Shown here piece by piece: positions 22,527-33,388 of a DNA stretch of 64,000 nucleotides. The stretch comes from Boesenbergia rotunda (Eukaryota > Streptophyta > Magnoliopsida > Zingiberales > Zingiberaceae). Both the position numbers and the translations under genes were made by a program. The DNA lies in NCBI GenBank assembly GCA_024364735.1, contig JAGFNQ010002304.1, positions 168,376 through 232,375 of the forward strand, read 5' to 3'. Each line of letters starts with the position of its first letter. Within the stretch, counting starts at the first letter, position 1. Below the pieces are notes generated by a model. It was not told the origin of the DNA, did no database searches, and saw nothing but the letters and a program-made list of their open reading frames with translations.

Positions 22527-23211
22527 AATTTAATTCTTGATTGCAAATTGCATGTTTGATTGTTTATTTAAATTTCTGCAATTTACCATGCTTAGACTTA
22601 GGAATGGTTAGTATAAGGACTGAACAAACTTAACTGAAATTTGAAAACATAGTATTGGATGGAGGTGAGATGATAGTACGTTAGGGAAACCAATTCTAAT
22701 AAGATCAAGTTTACTTGGTCTCTTTAGACTGGTGAAACTAGCCGAAGCTACCGATCCAAAATCCAAACTAGTTAGACCAGAACTTTTTCAAAGATTAATT
22801 TTGAAAATGAAATATCATTAAACGGCTTTGTCAAGGAAAGGGTTGATGATCCAATAAGGCTACGGCCAAAGAAGGCCTAGTGCCTCGCCAAGACCTGGAA
22901 GCCAATTTTTGAATTTCAAATTCAAATTACTTTTTGTCAAATTCAAATCTAACACAACTTTCAGTTAAGTATAGATTCAAACATTCTCTTTCAAAATAAA
23001 GTTAACTGTTTTCAAAAATTAATTTAATGGTTTCAAAATAAATAATAATTTTTCAAAATAATTTTACTTAACAAAACCTGTCTCACAAAACCCATAAGGC
23101 TAACGTGGTTGAAAACCTTAGATTTGGGTGAGACAGACTAGGCAGTGAAACTCAATTTAAGCTATTCCTGACTCTAATTGGATCCAAATCAATAAAACTC
23201 TTTATGTGTAG
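22518..23211 (+). other. Conserved non-coding block between gag and pol of B; possible intron
   Basis: There is no ORF here, yet the block is recognisable in A (52080-52570) and inverted in F (61620-62236). Shared words include GGTGAGATGATAGTA, ACTAGCCGAAGCTAC, GGCTTTGTCAAGGAAA, GGCTACGGCCAAAGAAGGCC, CTCGCCAAGACCTGGAAGCC and the junction hairpin. If the GT at 22518 and the AG at 23210-23211 (TATGTGTAG) were used, gag and pol would join in phase and the gag stop would be removed. The donor GTTAGA is poor. An RNA packaging or translation element is an equally possible role. Confidence 0.6.
23078..23136 (+). other. Junction hairpin, B copy 1 (before pol)
   Basis: Arms CTGTCTCAC (23078-23086) and GTGAGACAG (23128-23136) pair perfectly over 9 bp. 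Inside, ACCCATAAGG can pair partly with CCTTAGATTTGGG. Homologous to the copies in Cop1, A and F. Confidence 0.7.
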
Positions 23212-24749
23212 GAACATAAAGATTTGGACCAATGGATGTTGGATAGCGGTTGCTCCAGACACATGACTGGAGATAAATTGAAGTTCACCAAACTCAAGTT
23301 CAAGAACCTAGGCTCAGTGGCATTTGGTAACAATGCTACACTCAAGGTAATTAGGTCAGGTAATATTGTGCTTAAATCTGACTTTATTATTAAGAAAGTT
23401 CTTTTGGTTGAAAACTTCAAATTTAACTTGCTTAGCATAAGTCAGTTATGTGATTCTGGTTATATAGTCACCTTCAACAATTCTAACTGCCTGATTAGAA
23501 ATGTACAAGACTCAGAAATCATACTTAAGGGCACTAGGAAAAATAATGTATACACTATAAACCTTCCCTCAGTACCCAAATGTATGTTAACTCAGTTAGA
23601 ATAATCGAACCTCTGGCATAGGAGACTAGGTCACACTAATCTGAGGACTATCTCAAAAGTCACCCAACTTAGCCTAATCAAAGGAATCCCCAAAATTAAA
23701 AACAATGAAAACCTAATATGTGAATCATGTAATCAAGGTAAACAAACCAAATCTAATCATAAACTAATCCAATCTGACCTAACTCAAACCACACTTGAGC
23801 TCCTGCACCTTGACCTATTTGATTCACATGGAGCCAAGTCACTAAGCGGGAACCGATACTGCTTAGTAATAGTTGATGATTATTCTAGGTTCACCTGGGT
23901 TAGGTTTCTAAAAACCAAAGATGAAACCCTAAACCTATTTAATGATTTCTGTAAATTAATTGAAAATCGAAACGATACTAAAATTAAAAGACTTAGGAGT
24001 GACCACGGGGGAGAATTTGAAAATCAACAGTTCGAGGAATTCTGTAAGGTCAATGGGTATTTACATGAATTTTCATGTCCTAGAACCCCCCAACAAAATG
24101 GGATACTCGAAAGAAGAAATAGAACATTACAGGAAGCCGCTAGGGCTATGCTCAACGAATTTAACTTAGCAAACCAATATTGGGCAGAAGCGATTAGTAA
24201 GGCTTGTTACATCCAAAATAGGGTTCTGATTAACAAGTGACACAACAAAACACCTTATGAACTGTACTACCATAGGCTCCCAAATCTACACTACCTAAGG
24301 GTCTTTGGATGCAAAGTCCATATCCTAAACACCAAAGACTACTTAGGAAAATTTCAGTCCAAATCAAACCCAGGTATCTTCCTAGGATACTCAACCACAA
24401 GTAGAGCCTATAGAGTTTATAACAAACAAACTAAGAAAATTGAAGAAACAATAAACTTAATATTTGATGAAGAAATCAACTCAACATCTGAAAATCCAGA
24501 CCTAACTTCATCAAATTCTGATCAAGAACAAATTATTGAACCCTTAATTGAACCCTTTAACGAACTAACTATTGAACCAATTAATGAGACAACAGAACCA
24601 ATTATCGAACCAACCAATGAACCAGCTCAAAGAGTCGAATCAAATAGTGAACCAAACCGACCAGCCGAACCTGAGGCTGAACCAAGTTCTAGAAGAACCA
24701 AGAAACCCAGACTCAGTCACCCAACCGATCAAATTGTGGGTGATCCAAC

Positions 24750-27084
24750 TGATGAACCCGAAATACTAGGTTGAGTTGTCACGAAATGTGTGGGTTCATA
24801 AATTTAGAATATTTATAAAATGCTGGAAACCTTTTTGCTATCAAAATATGAAAACGTAGTAAAGGGGCCACAGGTCGTATTTTTCCTGGGGACTAGTAGA
24901 TGTTGTGTGGTTCGAGCTTGTATTTATGTGTCGTTTGTGAATTTTGGGTTTGAATGTAAATCTGGGTTTGGATTGCAATTCGAAATAAAAACACAAAGAA
25001 AAATGAAGAGAACTAAACTAATGAACCAAACAAGCAATAGCAATTTATAACTCAATCAAAGGTAAACTAACTCAACCAAGGGGACTAACTAAAATTGGAA
25101 AAGCAAATCTGAATTAAAATGCAACCCAGATGCTAAATAAAGGAACAATAGCAGTGAATGATAGTTTTCGCAAGCAAACAAACTTGACCCAATGCTTGCT
25201 ACAAAATTTAGCAATTAAACTTAAAACAAACTCGACTCAAACTATCTACAGATTTTGAATGCCAACTAATGTAAGGAAAAATTCCGAGATGCTAGATACG
25301 ATACCAATTAACTTCAAACACTGTCATACACCAAAAGACAAATGGAAAACTGATCCAAATCAGTGCCCAAAACAGCTTGGCACGCAAGGTAAAATCCTTG
25401 TTCCAAAGCTGAGTTTTTGTGCCAAAATTGATTCTAACAATTCAGCTGGGAATGTAAGGGCTGTAAGTGAGTAATATGCAATGGACTGAGAGCATTCAGA
25501 AGTGAAGAACTCAGAATTATCGAATGGAAGCTGTCAAATTTAAACAAAACCGAATGAAGGACTGAATTCAGAATTGATAGTGTGCAAAAATCGAAACTAA
25601 ATTCAGGGAACAACTAAGCTCCAGAACTCACAAGCAACTGAGATCGAATTTACCAAACTAATACAAGCAACAATTCAGAAACAAACTAAACTAGCTGATA
25701 TGAAAATGCAGAACCTAAGGAATTGATACGCAGAGTCAAAGTGCAGAAAGAAAGTTCTGATAAGCAGCTAACAGAATTGGCACGCAAGAAAAGAAACTGA
25801 AAACTAACTGAAATTGAATCTGATTGTCCACTAACAAGCTCCTAAGCTCTTAACTTGAGGAATTGAAACTAAATTACAGCAAAGCAGTTTAGAAACGAAA
25901 CTAAGTAGCTAATCCAGAAATTTCAGAAACAGAATTCCTGTGCATAACTGGAATTACAGCAAACACAATGAAAATTAACCAAGTAAACGAAGCCTAGATC
26001 CCTTCCTTGACTCGAGAACTCCTTGCCGTCACACAAGGGTGAGCCTCGAACCCCTAAGCTCCACAGATTGCTGGTTGAACTGTCTCCCCGATCGATTCAC
26101 AGTCAATCTCTGTTGCTGGTTGAAAATCCACTCGATCTCTTCAATCTGGCCTTGTGGGATTGCGATGGTGATTTGTGGATGATCAGAACACTCCAGGGAA
26201 CCCCTCTGAACTGCTCAGATGGATGAAAAGTGGCTAACCAGATGATTCGATCGAGCGATTGGCAAAGCTAGTGAAACCCTCACGGTGCTCTGTTTAATGC
26301 TGAATTTGAGCTGAATTTCTCACGGAGACAACCTTCCAACGATCTAGAACTCTAACCAAGTCTGGAATCCATGCGGTCACGCCTCGGTTGAAGAAGAACT
26401 TGCTGAAGAAAACGAAAAAGAAACGAAGGAAATGAGCTGCGACGAGGACGCGACCAGGCTGAAGAGCTGGGAAAATTTCCTTAAGTGCATAAGAATGGAC
26501 GGCCCAGATTGATCGGAGGAGATCCAACGGCTGATCTTCCTCTGATTTAATCCAAACTTTGATGATGATGATCTGGGGTTAGGATCTACCTCGTGGTAGC
26601 TCGGATCCTCCAGATGTGCAACGGATGGTCCAGATCAACCTAATCTTTGAATGGACGATCTAGAGCCCTCTGAGCTTGATCCAACGGTTGAATGAGATCT
26701 GATTGGGATGAAACCTTTAGATCATGATCAGAGTGCTTGATAAACCCTAACCCTAGCTCAGATTGCTTCAGATGGTCCCAGATGGCTCAGATCTAGCCGC
26801 TTTTGAATAGGACAGCCCAGATTAATCAGAAACTTGATAACTCGATCTGGGTCCTCTTCCGACTCAAGTTTAACCCGGTATGCCCTTGGTCCATGAACCT
26901 TTCATGCCTACAAAAATAGATCAAAAATTTAGTGGCCAAATAATCCAATTTTGTGCAAATTTACAATTAAGTCCAAAATAAGAGGAAGTTCTAAAACCTA
27001 GGGTAAATTCACAATTAAGCAAGTAAAACATGGGTCAAACATGAATTTTAGCTATTAAAATAATCAACAAAATGGTACTTATCA
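24750..27084 (-). repeat. 3' LTR of C
   Basis: Nearly identical to 33389-35724. AT-rich left half; right half has CAGATC/GATCCAACGG words. Small ORFs duplicated in both LTRs (26023-26226 and 34663-34866) are not supported as genes. Confidence 0.9.
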
Positions 27085-29279
27085 ACTCCCCCACACTTAA
27101 GCTTGAGCGTCTCGCGAAACCACTAAGTATGTATCCCCCTAGATTTTCTTAAGCATTATTAGAAGCAAATGAAAAGAAATTACCTAAGGTTGTCAATTCT
27201 CATAAATCTAAGCTCTATGGATTAGTATCTTGTCCTTAAATCAACAACTTAGCCTTTTCATCCATCATGAGTTATTGAGATGAATTTAAATCACTAGCCT
27301 TTCAAGGAAAATTTTGGTGGCTCTCTCCTTAAGTTCTAAGTAGATGATGGAAGTGGAGCTCACTCATACACACATGCTTCTTGCACTACCATAGGCTTGC
27401 TTATTGTCTAATCTCCACCATTATTCATGATTAGGATCAACATCTACAAAAACAAATGAAAACATGGAAAATGGTAAGAAATGGAGTAAAAGCCAAGAAA
27501 ATGGAAAAATTGATAAAGTGGAAGACTTGGTTGCTCAAGGACATTCTTGATGCACTTTGCCCTCCTTTCAGTCCACATAATGAAATCCAAAGTGTGATGG
27601 AGTGAGTCCTTGCAATGCCCTTCTTAAATTGGATGAAAATACCTCATTAATTCCTTTGTGCCAATTTTCCATTTTGCGTGCCAATCTTGATTTTTCCTCT
27701 TTTCTTTTCTGATTTTTTTCTTTTTCTCTTTTCTCTAAAGACATCAGAATGATGGTGGAACAGATCTTCAATTTGGATGAGAGTATCTTCACTAATTTCA
27801 TGGTGCCGAAATTTCAAAGGTGTGCCACTTATTTCTTTGTTTTTCTGTTTTTCAAACTGTTTTCTTCCTCACTTTTTTTTCTTCCAGCTGCTGATTTCCT
27901 GATTTTTCTGCAGCCTCTCTTTGTTCATTTATGATGGGATCAGCTTCACCAAATCCTGATAGAACCAATTATAATCCAATACTATCATGAGCTTCAAATG
28001 GGTTGCTACTTGTTAGTTTAACTCTGCATTTAATTTATTTCTATATTCACTCAATTCCCCCAGCTCTTCACAGTTTTACAGCTCCTAATCTGATAATGAA
28101 CTTCAAACAAGCTGATTGGTATCAGCTGTATCTCAGTCTAGTAGCTTTGAATTCAGTGTGCTTCGGATTCCAGCTTCACTGTGTTTTTTTTTCTTTCTGT
28201 TTTGCTTCTTTTCATGCTGCAAATCAGGATTATTTCTGCTGCAATTCTATTCCATTCCATTCCAGATCAGTAAATTGGATTCCAGCCTCAGCAATGCACA
28301 GATTTTCTTCCTTCCTCTGATTTTTGGCATCATTTTCTGCAATAATCTCAGATTTTCTGATTTTGGCACAGATTTTTGTTTAGCTTCAGGTTTCCCACTG
28401 TTTCCACTTCTGCTCAGCTTCACAGCCTCTCAATTCAGACTTCCAACAAAAGGTTGCTGATCTTGACTTCCCAACTTTTGAGCCAAGCCAATTTCGGTCC
28501 CAATAACTTCACAGATTTTTCTTTTCTTTCTTTGGCACAGTTTGTTTTTTTTTTCTTCTATCTTTTTTTTATCGTGCCATTCCTTCCCTTGCAGGTTTTT
28601 AAGATCCACTTCACTCCAATTCAAATTAAATTCCCACTTATTCTTGATACCAAGCTCCACTCAAATGGCACATGATTTTTTTTTTCAAATGAAGTGCTTC
28701 CTTGATGATAATACATTCCAAAACACTAATCACTCCCCCACACTTAATCCTTTGTCCGTCTCGGGCAAAATAACATCAAAGAACATCCCCAAACAAACAA
28801 GTCCATAGAAAGCATGGTTAGGAGTAGAAAATAAGGAAAGAAAAATAGAATGAACATTATTATTGCTAGAAATTGACATGGAAAGGTAAACAAATTGATT
28901 AGTTTCTATAGATGTGATCCAATCATTGAAATATGGTTTTGAAAGAACCTAAGCAAGTTCTAGAGTACAATAACATGTATGTGTCACAAATATAAGGCTA
29001 AACCTCACTAGGCAAAAATAATTCATCTCAAGTCCTCAATTAAGAATTTAAAGCAAAGTAGTACTCAAGCATCCAAGATTTCATCCATGAGTTCAAACCC
29101 TAAGTTTTAACAACCAAATTTAATTTATTTTCAAAAGGATCTAAAATGCTATGGAGATAACCTAAGGGATACATTTATTCCTAGTCATGCAAGAAAAAGT
29201 GCTAAAACAAAAGACATGGTATTTACAATGACTTTTATTCATGTTACTCTACTCACGTATTTATTAGCAAGAACTCCTT
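27085..29279 (-). other. C 3' non-coding region with three CTCCCCCACACTT motifs
   Basis: No RT or integrase similarity in any frame that I can see. The complement of the polypurine tract, ACTCCCCCACACTTAA (27085-27100), recurs at 28731-28746 and 29441-29455. 27650-28700 is pyrimidine-rich on the plus strand, and its Phe/Ser-rich ORFs are compositional. Confidence 0.6.
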
Positions 29280-31209
29280 TTAAAAGTGAAAACATGTAAT
29301 AAAGGAAAAGGCAACAAAGATCAAACTCCCTTTTATCTCTGGCGGTCGGAGTCTGTCAAGAAATAGCCTCCATCGTGGTAGTGGAGGAGTCTGGGTGTGT
29401 GGAAGAGCTTCTTTCATTTGTTTAACTTTACGGTGCATCGCTCCCCCACACTTGGACTTAACTGCAATCTGTTCAGGTGGCTGAAGGTTATTTAGATACA
29501 AGACCCATTTAAGAGGTAGAGTTTTTCGAATTAAAGTAAAATCTACTCCCTCTTTATTCTTTTTGGAGCACCTTCCAGGAGGTTTGAGTCTGTTCAGATG
29601 AAGCACCCACTCCAGAAGTCTTTGGGACCCTGCAAGGTAAGAAAGAAATGAAACAATATCAGTCTTTGTATAAAATGTATCCAAAAATGCATCACATCCA
29701 ATAAAATCAATTTTCGACACCTCAAGGAATTTTTCACAATTAATATCCCCCAAAATGTGTCAAGCAATGCATTGTAACCCATGAAATCAATTTGAGGCAC
29801 CTCTATAATTTTTTCACATTCAAATTCAGCATAATATATAGCAAGAGATTCATCACAATAAATAACATCAATTTCAGGCATCTCCAAAAATTTTCACACT
29901 CAGTTTCTACATAAGGTATATCAATAAATGTGTCACAACGAATAAAATCAAGCCTGGGTGCCTCTATGGAATTTTCATCATTATTTCTCACAAAAAATGT
30001 ATCAATACATGCTTTACCTGCAATTCTAGACATCTTCCTGAGATTTTCTAAAGGAAAAGAAGAAATACTTACCTGATCATGCTGAAAAATGTCTGTTGGG
30101 TCTACAAGAAATACCTCCATCTCAGGCTCAAATTCTGGTGGACATTCAACTAGAATAGGTGATCCTTGGGTACTTGCTCCCATCATGCAAGTCCCTACAC
30201 TTTCTGGAAATGGTGGTGGTCCCTGGGGCTCTGTGCAATCCCCTACACCTATAGAATCCTCTTCTGTGCATGCCTCCTTAGTAATACCTGCAACAACCTT
30301 ATTAAAAAGATTAGGACTATCAATAGCAATATCATCACAAAATAGAAAACAAGAAAAATCCGGTAAAGCTTCAGTTTTGAAATCAAGGCTGTCACATGCT
30401 TTTCCATCTATCTCCTCAGCTTCCTCTGAAATCAAAGCTCCTCCCACTATGTCAAATGCAACATCATCAGCAATTAACTGTGCCTCTACAGTCTCATCTG
30501 TGGTGCCCACGCTCATGATTGAGTGATCTCCCCTAGGGTCCTTCATGGCATCGAAAATGCTAAACTGGACTACTGTGTCTCCCACCTCCATCGAAAGTGT
30601 GCCAGCATAAACATCAATCTTTGTTCTGGCCGTCTTCAGAAAAGGCCTCCCAAGGATGAGTGGGGATCTACGTGCAAGATACTCTCCTTCCATGTCTAGA
30701 ATGTAGAAGTCTGCAGGGAAAATCAACTCCTTCACTTTTACCAAAACATCTTCAATAACTCCTGCCGGGCGGGTCTGGCTTCTATCTGCTAGCTGAATCA
30801 CAACTCCAGTGGGCTGTAGAGGGCCAATGCCAAGCATCTAGAAGACCGTCCTGGGCATGACATTAATGGAAGCTCCTAAATCCAACATGGCATCATGTAG
30901 CTTGGTGCTCCCTATCTCACAAGATACAGTAAACATGTCAAGGTCTTCACATTTTTGAGGTATGGCATGGATGAGTGATGAAACATTTTTCCCAATGCTG
31001 ACCAATTCATTTTCCTTAAGTCTCTTCTTGTGAACACAAAGATCCTTCAGAAATTTTGCATACTTAGGAACCTGTTTAATCATTGTCAGCAAGGGTACAT
31101 TAATTTCTACTTTGCTAAAAAGTTTTACCAGCTCATTGTACTCTTTGGTTTTCTCCTCCTCAATTTGTCTTTTTGTTGGAGTTCTCCCCTGTGGAAAAGG
31201 CAAGGGCAC
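29280..31209 (-). pseudogene. C aspartic protease and unusual repeat-bearing tail
   Basis: Minus strand. The protease part has the Athila-type active site LDLGASINVMP near 30860, then a TAG at 30838-30840 and the second half (LGIGPLQPTGV, LILGRPFL). After an acidic stretch comes a tail without known domain. First come four degenerate units of about 28 residues around [EV]P.IDFI.CDA.LDT (29640-29990, with two frameshifts). Then come three copies of W.L.L[ND].L.PP (W codons at about 29609, 29507 and 29372). This occupies the place of RT in a complete element. The protease would mature Gag. The role of the tail is unknown. Confidence 0.7.
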
Positions 31210-31239
31210 CCTAAATTCTTCCTCTTGAATCGAAGATGG

Positions 31240-33218
31240 AAGGGCTGAGTTGTGAGCTGCTGCCCCACTTGGAATGGCTGCTGTAAAATCTGTTTCGGGA
31301 CTGATTTATGCTTCATTTTCCACCAAATTTGGAGGATTACTTGAGGAAGGAGTTGGGCACGGGCTAGGGGTGGAATCAACTAAATTTGAAGAGGTATTGG
31401 GGCTGTTTTGGGCTGGAAATGAAGATGCTGCCCTGTTTTCAGAAAATTCAGCTCTTGGACCGTTTTGAGTTGATGCAACCTTCCCACTCCTCAAATAAAT
31501 AGCGCTAACATTTCCCTTTGGGTTGGGAACAGCTTGGGAAGGTAGTTGGCTTGATCTTTGAGCTTTAATTTGATTCACATCATTAGCCAATTGTCCCATT
31601 TGCCTTCCGAGGTTTTGTAAAGCTCCAATGATATCATCCTGCTGTAATTGTTGGAATTGAGGCTGTTGGGGCTGATTGGAGTTCTGAAATTGCTGTTGAA
31701 TTGGCTGATAAGTAGGCTGGAATGTGGGTTGAATTTGCTGAGAATTACAGCCTTAAAAATTCTGATTTTGCAGTTGAAATGGTTGTTGTGGAGATTGAAA
31801 TTGATTGGGCTGAAATTCTTGATTGTGTGGCTGAAAACTTTGATTCCAAGGCTGGAAATTTTGCTGGGGAAGTTGGAATTGCTGCTGTGAGGGTTGATAT
31901 GGCTGTGAATAATTCAAATTCCCTTGGAAACCTTGTTGATTTCCTTGAATTGGCTGCTGAAAGTTCTAAATTATTGGTTGGAAATGCTGATTTGGAGGCT
32001 GATGTTGCAGATTTTGAGCTTGAAATTGCTGTGGTTGCTGAAAAGATGGTTGAGGCTGCTGACCTTGCTGTTGAGAGGGGTTCTGTAGGTAGAAAGAATT
32101 CCCGTACCTCAGATTTGGATGATCCCTCCAACCGGGGTTATAAGTGGAAGAATAGGGGTTATTCTGAGGTTGAAATTGCCCCCTAACCAATGCCACGACC
32201 GTCTCATCTTGTTGGAGGGTAGGACACGAGTCTGAGTTGTGCTCTTGACTAGAGCAAATACTACATACCCCTATCACTTGATTAGATTGTGGAGTTGCTG
32301 AAAGATTTGAGCCTTGATTTGCATTATTAACCTTCAATTGCTTAATAAGTGATGTGATTTCTGCCAATGAATTCCTTATCTCTTTCTGATCATTAGAACC
32401 CATCTGGACTTCATTAACTCCTCTAGTGGTCAATGCTCTGCTCCCAAATTGTTGTGAGTTCTCAGCCATATTAGAAATGAGCTCCCTAGCTTGATGTGGT
32501 GTTTTGTTGACTAAGGCCCCTCCAGCTGCAGCATCAATCATAATCATATCCATCTGTAAGAGTCCCTCATAAAAGTACTGAATCAGCAGTTGCTCGCTGA
32601 TCTGGTGCTGTTGGCAACTTGAACATAATTTATTGAATCATTCCCAGTAATCATAGAGCGTCTCACCCACCACTTGCTGAATGCCACAGATGCTTTTCCT
32701 AATTATTGCTGTTCTGGAGGCTGGGAAATATTTTTCCAAAAATGCTTTCTTCATAGAGATCCAACTAGACACGTGCCCAGTGGGTAGATAGTAAAACCAA
32801 TCTTTTGCTGCTCCTGTCAGTGTAAGGGGAAAGCTCTCAGCTTGATATCTTCTTCAGAAATGCCCTGAGGCTTCATAGTAGAGCATACAACATGGAACTC
32901 GTGCAGGTGTCTATTTGGATCTTCTCCAGATAATCCCTGGAACTTGAGCAGCAAATTGATGAGTCCAGATCTGAGCTCAAAATCTCCAGCCAGCTCTGGA
33001 TAAGCAATGCTGGAGTACTGAAATGAAGCATCTGGCGCTGTGAGTTCCTTCATAGTCTTCTGGTGGTCTACCATGATACTGCCTGAGTGAGTGGGAATAG
33101 TCTGAATAGGAAGAATATCTGTAGTCTCAGAAAGAATGCCCTGGCTCCTCCTGGCTTTGATAGTCCTCTCAATCTCAGGGTCAAATTCTTCAAGATCACC
33201 ACCTGTAGACCTGGTCAT
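31240..33218 (-). pseudogene. gag: C gag, Athila-type
   Basis: Likely start is the second Met at 33218 (MTRSTGGDLEEF). The retrotransposon gag domain has DFELRSGLINLL, FQGLSGEDPNRHL and KAFLEKYFPASRT. A frameshift by loss of one C sits near 32827, and a TGA near 32640 replaces an Arg codon. 31966-32553 holds an intact stretch with MIDAAAGGALVNKTP and a zinc knuckle CSICSSQEHNSDSC, followed by a Gln/Pro-rich region with a TAA near 31966. IYLRSGK near 31500 is typical of Athila. It would form the particle. Confidence 0.8.
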
Positions 33219-33364
33219 AAAACCAAAACAAATCACAGTAAAAGTAGATAAAGAGATAAAACAAATAAAATCAGATCACCAGATATAGCAATAAGCACAA
33301 AAATAAATCAAGAAAGATATGAAATAAGTGCACAAGCAAAAATCAAACAAATCAACTAGTTGCT

Positions 33365-33382
33365 TCCTCGGCAACGACGCCA
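33365..33382 (-). promoter_or_regulatory. Primer-binding site of C (Asp-tRNA type)
   Basis: Minus strand TGGCGTCGTTGCCGAGGA, one or two changes from the Athila/Tat consensus, a few bases inside the 5' LTR. Confidence 0.85.
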
Positions 33383-33388
33383 AAAATT

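Noticed and set aside
27749..28808. Phe/Ser-rich plus-strand ORFs in element C
   Set aside because: Pyrimidine-rich sequence on the non-coding strand; low complexity, no domain.
31648..32186. Plus-strand ORFs rich in Leu/Val/Glu
   Set aside because: Antisense of the Gln/Pro-rich part of C gag.
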